The position numbers were made by a program, and so were the translations under genes. This document shows, piece after piece, positions 15,720 to 24,900 of a stretch of 64,000 nucleotides of DNA. How positions within the stretch are numbered: position 1 is the first letter of the stretch; each line of letters starts with the position of its first letter. The DNA is from a bacterium (GTDB lineage: Bacteria > Zhuqueibacterota > QNDG01 > JAFGCO01). Where the stretch lies: assembly GCA_016932575.1 (NCBI GenBank), contig JAFGCO010000070.1, positions 1 to 64,000 of the forward strand, in the 5' to 3' direction. The notes beneath the pieces are model-generated. The model did not search any database. It had not been told where the DNA came from and saw nothing but the letters and a program-made list of their open reading frames with translations.

Positions 15720-16386
15720 ATCAGAGCAAATTTTTCGGATACTTCAGAAAAACCGACTGATTGCATTTTTAGCAGCAAAATCGGTGGAAGACTGTATCAT
15801 TGCCTATGAAACACTGTCACCGTTAGGCATCATTTTGGAAATTGCCTTTCGGACACAGGCGGCATTAGAGGGTATCCGGGCCACTTTAAAGAAGTATCCC
15901 GATGCGTTGATTATGGCAGGTACGGTGATGACACCGAATCAGGCCGAATCTGCTATAGAAGCAGGGGTTTCCGGAATCATCTCTGCCGATTATATTCCCG
16001 ATGTTGTGGATGTATGTGTCCGGGCTGATATCATGGCTGTTCCCGGCGGTCTGAGTGATGCGGGTAAACAACTGGTCCAGAAAGCCCATTTATACGGATG
16101 TGATTTTCAGGCCCTCAAGGACCGGTATCCTTATCAATGGGTGTATAAATTGTTTCCTGCGACCACCGCAGATTTGAAATTTATATCTCTTTCCAGGGCC
16201 TATAAAGCTGCTTACAAAGGACTGCAGATGGTTTATACCGGCGGAATTTCGCTGACAAATCTTCATGAATTGGTTCAGTATGATCCCGAGGGAATTTTTT
16301 GCGGATCTGCAGTGACCAAATCTATTGACAGTCCTGAAAAAATGAAAGAAGAGGCTCAAAAGTGGCTGGAAATCATTCATCAGTAA
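15712..16386 (+). CDS. eda: 2-dehydro-3-deoxyphosphogluconate (KDPG/KHG) aldolase
   Basis: 224 residues from ATG 15712; ATG 15691 is an in-frame alternative. It splits KDPG into pyruvate and glyceraldehyde-3-phosphate, the last step for galacturonate and unsaturated-uronate breakdown. The Schiff-base lysine is K146 in VYKLFPA and the acid/base glutamate is E43 in LEIAFRT. MAGTVMT and the C-terminal GGI and GSAV phosphate-binding segments are present. Between PGG and KLFPA there are roughly a dozen more residues than in E. coli Eda, including GCDFQALKDRYPYQW, so a shifted specificity is possible. It has no signal peptide and is cytoplasmic. It is the only uronate-catabolic enzyme in the window. 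Confidence 0.88.
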   Translation: MNKSEQIFRILQKNRLIAFLAAKSVEDCIIAYETLSPLGIILEIAFRTQAALEGIRATLKKYPDALIMAGTVMTPNQAESAIEAGVSGIISADYIPDVVDVCVRADIMAVPGGLSDAGKQLVQKAHLYGCDFQALKDRYPYQWVYKLFPATTADLKFISLSRAYKAAYKGLQMVYTGGISLTNLHELVQYDPEGIFCGSAVTKSIDSPEKMKEEAQKWLEIIHQ

Positions 16387-16418
16387 ATATTAGACCGATT
16401 GTTCGTTTATATTTGACA

Positions 16419-18110
16419 ATGAAGCGGCTGCTGGTCATTGTTCTGATGCTGGGATTTTCCATGCTGTATACCGAGGGAATCATTGATCATGAAATATCCG
16501 CGCTGATTCAGGATTGTCCACTGAAACTACCGGTGTTCCGTGCTCCTGTTTTTCCTGATCAATGGTTTCATGTTGACAATTATGGCGCTGTCGGAGACGG
16601 TCTGAGCATGAATACAAAGGCCTTTTCAAAAGCCATCCAGGCCTGTGCAGAGGCCGGAGGGGGGCATGTTGTTGTTCCTTCGGGCATCTGGCTGACCGGT
16701 GCCATCAAGTTAAAAAGCAATGTTAATTTACATGTCGAACAGGGCGGTGTGATTCTTTTCAGTGATCGATATGCGGATTTTCCCTTGATTGAGACCCATT
16801 GGGAGGGAGAGAGAGCTGTTCGCGCCACGCCTCCGATTTATGGATACGAAGTGGAAAATATTGCCATCACCGGCGAGGGCATTATCGATGGTTCGGGCCA
16901 TATCTGGCGGCCCGTTAAAAAGTTTAAAATGACAGAAAGGCAGTGGCTCGATCTGCTTTATTCCGGCGGGGTTCTGAATGAACAAAAATCGATCTGGTGG
17001 CCAACTGAAAATGCTTTGAAAGGTCCTGAAATTTTACAGGAAATCAGACGGAAAGAAGATGTCACACTCTCTGATTATTCGGAGATACATGCTTATTTAC
17101 GACCTGTTATGATTGGTCTGGTTCGATGTAAGCATGTCCTTTTAGACGGACCGACTTTTCAAAATTCTCCGGCATGGAGCATTCATCCGCTCATGAGTGA
17201 AAATGTGATTGTCCGTAATATCAATGTACGAAATCCATGGTATTCACAAAATGGAGACGGCCTGGATGTGGAATCCTGTAAAAATGTCGTCATTTATAAT
17301 TCAAGATTTGATGTAGGAGACGATGCGATCTGCATTAAATCCGGAAAAAATGCAGAGGGCCGCAGGCGGGGGTTGCCGAGTGAAAATATAGTGGTTTCCG
17401 ATTGCGTGGTTTATCATGGTCACGGGGGATTTGTGGTCGGCAGCGAAATGTCAGGCAGTGTCCGGAATATTTCGGTTCAAAATTGCACATTTATAGGAAC
17501 GGATGTGGGGCTCCGGTTTAAAAGCAAGCGGGGCAGGGGCGGTGTGGTGGAGAATATTTTTATCGATCATATTCTGATGAAAGACATTCCCACAGATGCC
17601 ATTCGATTCAATATGTATTATGATTATCAGGCTCCCATTCCGGACGATGGGTCATCGGATCAGGCAGGGGAGCAATCGGAGCGTGCCGCCATGCCGGTCA
17701 GCGAAGAAACACCCCGGTTTCAAAAAATATCTATGAGTAATATCACCTGTATCGGAGCAAAAAGAGCTGTTTTACTGCAAGGCCTGCCTGAAATGCCGAT
17801 TCATGAAATCGCACTGAAGAATATCTTAATAAAATCAATGCAAGGATTGACCTGCATTGATGCAGATCAGATTGATTTAAGCCATATCCTGATTTTAACA
17901 GACAAAGGTCCTGTCTTCCGTTTTGATAACAGCCGGAATGTTTATATGGAAGACATTGATCTTTCTTCGGATGCCGATCCTGTTTTCGATTTTCGCGGTG
18001 AGAAGACCCGGAATATCCATTTCAGACAAATGCAGATAAAACGGTTAAAAAACAGAATCCGCCTGGCTCCTGAGGTCAGTTCGGACGCCATCATCTATCC
18101 CGATGATTAA
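16419..18110 (+). CDS. GH28 polygalacturonase-type enzyme
   Basis: 563 residues from ATG 16419. An in-frame GTG at 16362, inside the aldolase, would add a non-signal extension, so I prefer the ATG that starts MKRLLVIVLMLGFSMLY. GH28 motifs in order: NYGAVGDG, GEGIIDGSG, QNGDGLDVESC, DVGDDAICIKSG (catalytic aspartates), GHGGFVVGSE and LRFKSKRGRGG. RFK replaces the more usual RIK. Compared with the GH28 at 5385 it is longer, with an insertion of about 60 residues before the catalytic region and an extra segment of about 30 polar residues (YQAPIPDDG to SEETPRF). No sorting domain. Probably a periplasmic exo-enzyme acting on galacturonides or rhamnogalacturonan. Confidence 0.9.
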   Translation: MKRLLVIVLMLGFSMLYTEGIIDHEISALIQDCPLKLPVFRAPVFPDQWFHVDNYGAVGDGLSMNTKAFSKAIQACAEAGGGHVVVPSGIWLTGAIKLKSNVNLHVEQGGVILFSDRYADFPLIETHWEGERAVRATPPIYGYEVENIAITGEGIIDGSGHIWRPVKKFKMTERQWLDLLYSGGVLNEQKSIWWPTENALKGPEILQEIRRKEDVTLSDYSEIHAYLRPVMIGLVRCKHVLLDGPTFQNSPAWSIHPLMSENVIVRNINVRNPWYSQNGDGLDVESCKNVVIYNSRFDVGDDAICIKSGKNAEGRRRGLPSENIVVSDCVVYHGHGGFVVGSEMSGSVRNISVQNCTFIGTDVGLRFKSKRGRGGVVENIFIDHILMKDIPTDAIRFNMYYDYQAPIPDDGSSDQAGEQSERAAMPVSEETPRFQKISMSNITCIGAKRAVLLQGLPEMPIHEIALKNILIKSMQGLTCIDADQIDLSHILILTDKGPVFRFDNSRNVYMEDIDLSSDADPVFDFRGEKTRNIHFRQMQIKRLKNRIRLAPEVSSDAIIYPDD

Positions 18111-18128
18111 TAGTCATCATGAAAGGCC

Positions 18129-20267
18129 ATGGAAAAAAGAGCAATAAAAATTCTGATCATTTTTATACTTTTGGTTTTTGTGAAATGCCAGTGGCTTCAC
18201 ACAAAAATTGACCGGTATAAACTGGTGAAACGGCATAATCCGGAACTGAAAGAATTGAATCCGCTGTCTCCATTTACGGTTGGCAATGGAAAGTTTGCTT
18301 TTACTGCGGATGTTACCGGTCTTCAAACATTTCCGGAAATTTATCGTCAAGAGGGGATTCCTCTGGAGACCCTGTCTCATTGGGCATGGCACACATTTCC
18401 GAATCCTGAGAATTATTCACTGAAAGATGCGTATGAATCTATTTCTGTCGGAGATAAAGTTATCCAATATCCTACAAAGGCCACAACACCGGCCGGGAAA
18501 TGGCTCCGGGCCAATCCTCATCGGATTCCTTTAGGACAGATTGGCATGGATTTGATCGACCAGGACGGATCATCCATACAATCCGATGATCTTTCAGAAA
18601 TCCATCAGTATCTTGATATGTGGCGGGGCATGCTTGAGAGTGCTTTCAAGGTTCAGGATGTGCCGGTTCAAGTGACCACAACCTGCCATCCGGAACAGGA
18701 TCTTGTGGCAGTGCGTATCAAATCTCCCTTGATTGAAACCGGCAGGTTAGGCCTGTCAATCAAATTTCCCTATTCCCACGATCATCGAATTAAAAATAAT
18801 CCGCCTCTGGATTGGGATCATCCGGAAAAGCACCGTACGGATATTATGGATTATTCCCTGAACCACGTCAATTTTAAACGGTCATTGGATAATGAGACAT
18901 ATTACGTGGGTATCGCGTGGTCCGGATCAGGCGTTTTAAAGCAGGTATCAGGGCACCATTTTGTGGTCACACCCTCGGGAAATGAGTCTGCTTTTCATGC
19001 GGTTTTTGCATTTTCGGCGAATGAAATATCTGAAGCGCTGCCGAGTTTTTCGCAAACCCTGGAGGATTCGAAGGTTCATTGGAAAAACTACTGGCGGAGT
19101 GGAGGGGCCGTGGATTTATCCGGCAGTAAAGACGAACTGGCACAGGAATTGGAAAGGCGGATCGTGCTGTCACAATATCTGACACGGGTGCAGTGTGCCG
19201 GGTCAATTCCCACTCAGGAAAGCGGTTTAACCTTCAGCAGCTGGCATGGTAAATTTCATACGGAAATGATTTGGTGGAATACAGCACACCATCTGTTGTG
19301 GGGCCGGGAAGAACTGCTGCTGCGTACTTACTCCTGGTACCTTGATCATCTCGGGTATGCGAAAAGAACGGCCGGGCTGCAGGGATTTTCAGGCGCCCGA
19401 TGGTCAAAAATGGTGGGGCCGGAAGGCCGGGAAAGTCCGGGTAACAATCCTTTTATTTTCTGGAACCAGCCGCACCCCATTTATCTCGCGGAAATGATTT
19501 ACCGGATTAATCCGAGAAAGACATTTTTAGAACGCTATAAAGATGTCCTTTTTGAGACTGCAGACTATATGGCCGATTTTGTCCAATGGAACGCAGCTGA
19601 ACAGAGATATGATATCGGCCCTCCGGTCTGGCCGGTTCAGGAAGTCTATGAGCCCAGAGAAACCCGAAATCCTGTTTTCGAACTGGCCTATTGGTCCTAC
19701 GGATTGAAAATTGCTCAGGTATGGCGGGAGCGAATCGGTCTGGATCGTAAAAAAAAGTGGGATCATGTGATCGCGCATCTGGCGCCTCTGCCCGTATATG
19801 ACAGTGTATATGTTGCGGCGGAAACCTTTCCCGAAACATTCATCAATCCGCTCTGGTGCACAGACCATCCTTCCATGCTCATGCCTCTGGGATTTTTACC
19901 TGGTCATCTGGCGGATCGAAAACTCATGAAAAAAACCTTGGAAATGGTTCTTAGACACTGGGACTGGGAGACAAAAATCTGGGGATGGGACTATCCGATG
20001 ATAGCAATGACGGCCGCACGGCTGGGAGAACCCAAGCTGGCAGTAGGAGTTTTGTTGATGGATGCGCCGAACAATCAATATCTGAATAACGGGCATTGCC
20101 CTCAAAGGGAAAGCCTTCCGGCTTATTTACCCGCAAATGGAGCCTTGTTATCTGCTGTGGCAATGATGGCAGCCGGTTGGGAAGATGCACCTGAGATTGA
20201 CTGCCCCGGATTTCCGAAAGACGGAAACTGGAAAATAAGATGGGAAGGCCTGAAAAAAATGCCCTGA
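18129..20267 (+). CDS. Six-hairpin (alpha/alpha)6 glycosidase-like protein, family not assigned
   Basis: 712 residues. The start is ATG 18129; AAGG is only two bases upstream. The N-terminus is a signal or anchor (IKILIIFILLVFVKC). The N-terminal third is a beta-rich supersandwich (LSPFTVGNGKFAFTADVTG), and the rest is helical with WHGKFHTEMIWWNTAHHLLWGR, which I cannot place in a named family with certainty. The layout resembles clan GH-L/GH65- or GH95-type enzymes. Candidate acidic residues are the Glu of HTEMIWWNTAHHLLWG and the Glu of PVWPVQEVYEPRETRNPVFE; this is inference. No sorting domain, so probably periplasmic. Eighteen bases separate it from the GH28, suggesting a shared transcript and an exo-acting role on a pectic side chain. 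Confidence 0.75.
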   Translation: MEKRAIKILIIFILLVFVKCQWLHTKIDRYKLVKRHNPELKELNPLSPFTVGNGKFAFTADVTGLQTFPEIYRQEGIPLETLSHWAWHTFPNPENYSLKDAYESISVGDKVIQYPTKATTPAGKWLRANPHRIPLGQIGMDLIDQDGSSIQSDDLSEIHQYLDMWRGMLESAFKVQDVPVQVTTTCHPEQDLVAVRIKSPLIETGRLGLSIKFPYSHDHRIKNNPPLDWDHPEKHRTDIMDYSLNHVNFKRSLDNETYYVGIAWSGSGVLKQVSGHHFVVTPSGNESAFHAVFAFSANEISEALPSFSQTLEDSKVHWKNYWRSGGAVDLSGSKDELAQELERRIVLSQYLTRVQCAGSIPTQESGLTFSSWHGKFHTEMIWWNTAHHLLWGREELLLRTYSWYLDHLGYAKRTAGLQGFSGARWSKMVGPEGRESPGNNPFIFWNQPHPIYLAEMIYRINPRKTFLERYKDVLFETADYMADFVQWNAAEQRYDIGPPVWPVQEVYEPRETRNPVFELAYWSYGLKIAQVWRERIGLDRKKKWDHVIAHLAPLPVYDSVYVAAETFPETFINPLWCTDHPSMLMPLGFLPGHLADRKLMKKTLEMVLRHWDWETKIWGWDYPMIAMTAARLGEPKLAVGVLLMDAPNNQYLNNGHCPQRESLPAYLPANGALLSAVAMMAAGWEDAPEIDCPGFPKDGNWKIRWEGLKKMP

Positions 20268-20463
20268 CCTATGAAAATAATTTGATTAAACAGCCAATCT
20301 ATTTATCCTTCTTTCGTTCATTTTGCTTTGAACGGCAATGCAATTTATTGATTTTAAGTACAGAATCCTGAATTGAACAGACCAATCGAATAAAAATATC
20401 CAGTCGGTGGTCTTTTTCAGCTGATTTTTTTCTAATGGAAACACTTATTACACAGAGGTTATT
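20268..20463 (+). other. 196-bp gap before the second CE8 gene
   Basis: AT-rich and without a convincing terminator or coding frame. It is the longest gap in region 3 and probably carries a promoter for the CE8/GH43-like/LamG group. I could not assign boxes. Confidence 0.3.
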
Positions 20464-22821
20464 ATGAACAGAAAATATCTGATTCTCATGATCAGTCTTT
20501 CGGGATTTTCTCTGTCACTGTTTGGAGAAACGGCAGATTTTATTGTGGCAAAAGATGGAAGCGGTGATTTTACAACCATTCAGGAAGCAGTGAATGCTGT
20601 TTCCGAAAATAATAACTCTCTGAAAATCATTTTAATTCGAAACGGGATATATGAAGAAAAAATTCGACTTGACACGGATTTTATTGCTCTTGTCGGAGAG
20701 GATCGTGACAGCACACGAATTCAGTATTATGAGCCCTATGTCTGGGATTCGGTATATGTCGATATCGGCCGGGCCGTTGTCAATATTTATGCGAATGACA
20801 TTATCCTGGCTAATCTGACGGTTGAAAACACGCAACCTGAAGTGGGTATCCATGCTTTTGCGATCTATGGCAGTGATAATACAAGGACCATTATCATTTA
20901 TTGCAATGTGCTCAGCAATGGCGGCGACACGGTTTCTCTGTGGAACGGTGAGACAGGCATGTACTATCACAATACCTGTTTTTTTAAAGGTGCCGTGGAT
21001 TTTCTTTGCCCAAGAGGCTGGTGTTATGCTGAAAATATTGATTTTTATTGTACGCGTTCGACAACACCGCTTTGGCATGACGGGTCAAAAAATAAAGATC
21101 AGAAGTTCGTGGTCCGAAACGGGACATTTGACGGTGCCATATCTTTTGATTTGGGGCGACATCACCATGACGGTGCCTTTTATCTGATCAATCTGGTTTT
21201 TTCCGAAAATATGGATGACCAGCCTATTTACCGTCCGGAATCGAGTGAAGAACCGTATCGATGGGGAGAAAGGCATTATTTTCATAACTGTGTGCGCCCG
21301 GCCGGGAATTATGACTGGCATAAAAATAATATGATCACTGCCGAAGGATCTCCAAATCCTGAAGATGTCACGCCGGTCTGGACCTTTGACAATGCCTGGG
21401 ATCCTGAAGCCACGTTGCCTTCGGTTTTGCCATTCGCGTTTTTACCCAGGCCGGATCATAAGCAGATACGGGTTTCTGCTGAAACGACTCTGAGCTGGAT
21501 TCCGGGAAGGAATGCTGAAGGGCACAGAATATATCTTGGAACTTCGCCGGCTCCCGATTTTGCGGCAGAGACGGCAGATCCGCATTATAAGCCCGGATTA
21601 TTGCAGCCTGACACGGATTATTACTGGCGGATTGATGAAATAACAGACACGGGCATTGTCACGGGAACAACCTGGCAGTTTCATACCCGGGTTGATCGGC
21701 TGCCGGATAAAGCGGAAGCCCCGTTTCCTGCAGATGGCGCTCAGGATGTCGAAGGGCCGATAGACCGGCTGCTGTGGCAGGTGGATTCTCTTTCCACTGA
21801 TTTCTCTTATTTATATCTGGGGACGCATACGGATTCGCTCGAGCTTTTAAGTAAATATTCTGTTCCGGGATATTACCAAAATCAGCTCAGACTCGGCAGA
21901 CAGTATTACTGGCGGGTGGATGTTGAAAATCACCTGGGAAAAGTCGATGGAGATGTCTGGCAGTTTTCCTTGAAAGCTTCTCCTTATAGCAAGCCCGACT
22001 ATATTCAGAATGAAACCGACGGTCTTGTGTCCATCGAAGTGGAAAATTTCACACAAAATCATGCAGTGGCCGATCATCAGTGGACCCTGATTACCGATAT
22101 TGCGGGATATTCGGGTGAGGGTGCCATGCAGGCACTGCCTGATCAGGGTACGTTTTACATCGACGGATATGCTGAAAAAAGTGCCAGACTGGATTATGCG
22201 GTTGATTTTAAAATAACCGGCACTCACTACATATGGATCCGGGGACTTACCAAGGGCGGCAGGGACAATCTCTTTCATATCGGACTCAATGGTGAAGAAA
22301 TTTTCTCAGCTTCAAGGATCGGCAGTTATCAGACTCAGAATCAGTGGGAATGGATCAATGGATCGGTTGTCCAGAATCCGGAAATTAGAACCTTTGAGGT
22401 TGGTTTAATCGGTATCCAGCAAGTCAACCTCTGGTTTGGACGGGATGGCGCTATTGCAGATAAGATTGTGCTTACCACAAATCCGGAGTATCAACCTTCC
22501 GGTATGGGGCCTGACATGACAGTGCAGGTTCCAAATAACTTGAAATCCAGGAATCCTGATAATTTTGGCCTGTTCCAGAATTATCCCAATCCCTTTAATG
22601 CGACAACCCGGTTTGTTTACCGAATTCCTTTCAGATCCCGTGTCAGGCTGGCAGTATATGATATTCTGGGATGCCAGGTCGATCAACTGATCGATGATGT
22701 TCAAAACGCCGGTGAATATACAGTGCAATTCGATGGTGCCAATTTAAATTCAGGGATTTACCTGCTGCGTTTAACATCTGCGTCCCGGGCCCTGATCAAA
22801 CGTATGGCACTCGTGAAATAA
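20464..22821 (+). CDS. CE8-like esterase with FN3-like and carbohydrate-binding-like modules and T9SS domain
   Basis: 785 residues; ATG preceded by AGAGG. Signal peptide, then the CE8 domain (about 24-320) with Asp155 (GGDTV), Asp179 (GAVDF), Arg232 (LGRHH) and the same CPRGWC substitution as the paralogue at 11460. Two FN3-like modules follow (about 330-415 and 418-512), each ending in YYWRIDE or YYWRVDV and then a WQF strand. Next is a jelly-roll carbohydrate-binding-like module (about 518-680; SIEVENF, YSGEGAMQALPD, HYIWIRGL, DKIVLTT) related to the protein at 51524. The tail is a T9SS domain (NYPNPFNATTRF, SGIYLLRLTS, KRMALVK). It probably de-esterifies pectin at the cell surface so that PL1 and GH28 can act. 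Confidence 0.87.
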   Translation: MNRKYLILMISLSGFSLSLFGETADFIVAKDGSGDFTTIQEAVNAVSENNNSLKIILIRNGIYEEKIRLDTDFIALVGEDRDSTRIQYYEPYVWDSVYVDIGRAVVNIYANDIILANLTVENTQPEVGIHAFAIYGSDNTRTIIIYCNVLSNGGDTVSLWNGETGMYYHNTCFFKGAVDFLCPRGWCYAENIDFYCTRSTTPLWHDGSKNKDQKFVVRNGTFDGAISFDLGRHHHDGAFYLINLVFSENMDDQPIYRPESSEEPYRWGERHYFHNCVRPAGNYDWHKNNMITAEGSPNPEDVTPVWTFDNAWDPEATLPSVLPFAFLPRPDHKQIRVSAETTLSWIPGRNAEGHRIYLGTSPAPDFAAETADPHYKPGLLQPDTDYYWRIDEITDTGIVTGTTWQFHTRVDRLPDKAEAPFPADGAQDVEGPIDRLLWQVDSLSTDFSYLYLGTHTDSLELLSKYSVPGYYQNQLRLGRQYYWRVDVENHLGKVDGDVWQFSLKASPYSKPDYIQNETDGLVSIEVENFTQNHAVADHQWTLITDIAGYSGEGAMQALPDQGTFYIDGYAEKSARLDYAVDFKITGTHYIWIRGLTKGGRDNLFHIGLNGEEIFSASRIGSYQTQNQWEWINGSVVQNPEIRTFEVGLIGIQQVNLWFGRDGAIADKIVLTTNPEYQPSGMGPDMTVQVPNNLKSRNPDNFGLFQNYPNPFNATTRFVYRIPFRSRVRLAVYDILGCQVDQLIDDVQNAGEYTVQFDGANLNSGIYLLRLTSASRALIKRMALVK

Positions 22822-22933
22822 TACTGGATACTTCTCACCAAAACTAATCGGAAGGTCTGTTACATCAATGCAGGTCTGTGTTTTACATGTCCATTCAACT
22901 GTATATCGATAAAAATGATCATGGAGCATTGAC

Positions 22934-23902
22934 ATGAATCGAGCTTCCTTTTTCGTAAAATCATTTTTCGGATGTCTGGTGTTTTTATCATTGGGATCGA
23001 TATGCACGACTGCCGGTCATAAAGAAGTCTATCTTTTTTCTTACTTTAAAGGAAACGGTGAAGACGGTCTTCATTTGGCGTACAGTTATGACGGATTGGA
23101 TTGGAAAGCGTTAAACCGGGATGCTTCTTTTCTTGCTCCGGCTGTGGGAAAAGACAAACTGATGAGGGATCCGAGTATTGTCCGGGGGCCCGGGGGATGG
23201 TTTCATATGGTGTGGACGGTCAGCTGGGGGGAAAAAGGGATCGGATACGCATGCTCAAAAGATCTGATCCACTGGTCCGAGCAGTTATATATTCCCGTTA
23301 TGGAACATGAACGGACTGCAATGAACTGCTGGGCACCGGAAATTTTTTATGATGATCGTTCGGATCAGTATCTGATCTGCTGGGCCACAACCATCCCCGG
23401 AAGATTCCCTGAATCTGATAAGGCGGGTGACAGAGGTTACAATCATCGGATCTACTATACCTCGACCCGTGATTTTTTAAAATTCAGTAATACAGAACTT
23501 TTATATAACCAGAAATTCAATGTTATCGATGCCGTGATTGTTCAAACGGACAGTAATTACATGATGTTCCTGAAAGATGAAACACGCTGTCCGGCTCAGA
23601 AGAATATCCGAATCGCCAACAGCACGGATGCCGAAGGCCCTTATGGTCCGCCATCCGAGCCTGTTACCGGTGATTACTGGGCCGAGGGTCCTACAGTGAT
23701 CCAAATTCAAAATCGATGGCACCTCTATTTTGACAAATACAGACTTCACCAATATGGGCTGCTGGTCTCGGAGGATCTTCAAACCTGGACAGATAAGAGC
23801 CACATGTTGTCTTGTCCGGTCGGAATGCGGCACGGCACGGTTTTCAGAGCCACGGAATCTGTATTAAATAAGCTGCTGTTAATTGATGAAATTGAAAATT
23901 AA
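22934..23902 (+). CDS. GH43-like five-bladed propeller glycosidase
   Basis: 322 residues; ATG with GGAG seven bases upstream. The signal peptide is MNRASFFVKSFFGCLVFLSLGS. The protein is only a propeller domain. Likely catalytic acids are Asp in LMRDPSIVRGPGGWFHMVWT, Asp in VIDAVIVQ and Glu in DYWAEGPTVIQI. NCWAPEIFYDD is a further family motif. It belongs to the distant GH43 branch often annotated as arabinosidase; I do not know the substrate. No sorting domain. Its stop overlaps possible starts of the next gene, so the two are probably co-translated. Confidence 0.83.
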   Translation: MNRASFFVKSFFGCLVFLSLGSICTTAGHKEVYLFSYFKGNGEDGLHLAYSYDGLDWKALNRDASFLAPAVGKDKLMRDPSIVRGPGGWFHMVWTVSWGEKGIGYACSKDLIHWSEQLYIPVMEHERTAMNCWAPEIFYDDRSDQYLICWATTIPGRFPESDKAGDRGYNHRIYYTSTRDFLKFSNTELLYNQKFNVIDAVIVQTDSNYMMFLKDETRCPAQKNIRIANSTDAEGPYGPPSEPVTGDYWAEGPTVIQIQNRWHLYFDKYRLHQYGLLVSEDLQTWTDKSHMLSCPVGMRHGTVFRATESVLNKLLLIDEIEN

Positions 23903-23903
23903 C

Positions 23904-24869
23904 ATGAAACGTATTCAAAGAATTCTAGCCACGGTTATCCTGATACCCTGTTCAATGCTGGCGCAATCTGGAGAGGATAGCGGGAAAATCTGGAGAATTG
24001 ACAATGTAACCTCCATTGCGGGCCATCCCACAACAATACTGGGAACGCCTATCGTTGTCAGTACGGATCAGGGTCAAGCGGTCCAATTCAATGGTATCGA
24101 TGACGGTCTGATCGTGGATGCAAATCCTGTGGCGGGAGCTGATGCCTTTACGGTCGAGGTTATTTTTCAGCCTCAGGCCTCTGCGCTTGCTGAAAACAGG
24201 GAGCAGCGGTTTATTCATATGCAGGAATCAGAAGATCACCGTTTGCTGATTGAGTTGCGTCTGACCGATGACAATCAGTGGTTTCTGGATACGTTTATCA
24301 AAGACGGTGCCTCATCGAGAACCTTATACGCAGAAGACTTTACTCATTCGATCGGTGAATGGTATCATGCAGCACTCGTTTATGATAACGGCCGTATGAT
24401 GCATTTTGTAAATGGTAAAGAAGAAATGTCGGGGGAAGTGCTTTATTCTCCGATGTATTCAGGGCAGACCTCGATTGGTGTCCGATTGAATCAGCGATCC
24501 TGGTACAAGGGGACCATCCGTCTTGTCAGGATCTCTCACCGGGCTTTGTCCTCTTCCGAATTTTTAGTGGGAACCGCAAAAATGGATCAGACAGGTTCGC
24601 AGCCGCCCTGTTTTTGTATGCTCCCCAATTATCCCAATCCATTTAATCAGCAGACGGTTATTCATTATTCACTTTCAGCCGGAGATCGGGTGCTTATCAC
24701 AGTGTTCGATATCATCGGCAGAGAGGTTTCGGTTTTGGAAGATCAGAGACAATATTCGGGTGAATATCGCAGAATCTGGGAGACGGGCGATCTGGCTGCA
24801 GGCATTTATATTTGTCAGATCAGGGTGGGACAGCATATCCGGATGAAACAGATGACTTTATTGAAATAG
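23904..24869 (+). CDS. LamG-domain secreted protein with T9SS sorting domain
   Basis: 321 residues from ATG 23904, the start of a good signal peptide (MKRIQRILATVILIPCSMLAQ). ATG 23886 is an alternative overlapping the GH43-like gene. Residues about 30-225 form a LamG/concanavalin-like sandwich: QAVQFNGIDDGLIVD, FTVEVIFQP, GEWYHAALVYDNGRMMHFVNG and GTIRLVRISHRAL. This is a fold that binds sugars or proteins. The tail is a T9SS type A domain (NYPNPFNQQTVI, AAGIYICQIRVG, KQMTLLK). No catalytic residues are seen, so a surface-binding accessory role is inferred. Confidence 0.83.
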   Translation: MKRIQRILATVILIPCSMLAQSGEDSGKIWRIDNVTSIAGHPTTILGTPIVVSTDQGQAVQFNGIDDGLIVDANPVAGADAFTVEVIFQPQASALAENREQRFIHMQESEDHRLLIELRLTDDNQWFLDTFIKDGASSRTLYAEDFTHSIGEWYHAALVYDNGRMMHFVNGKEEMSGEVLYSPMYSGQTSIGVRLNQRSWYKGTIRLVRISHRALSSSEFLVGTAKMDQTGSQPPCFCMLPNYPNPFNQQTVIHYSLSAGDRVLITVFDIIGREVSVLEDQRQYSGEYRRIWETGDLAAGIYICQIRVGQHIRMKQMTLLK

Positions 24870-24900
24870 ATCCATTGTATCTGAAGAGGCATTTTATAAT

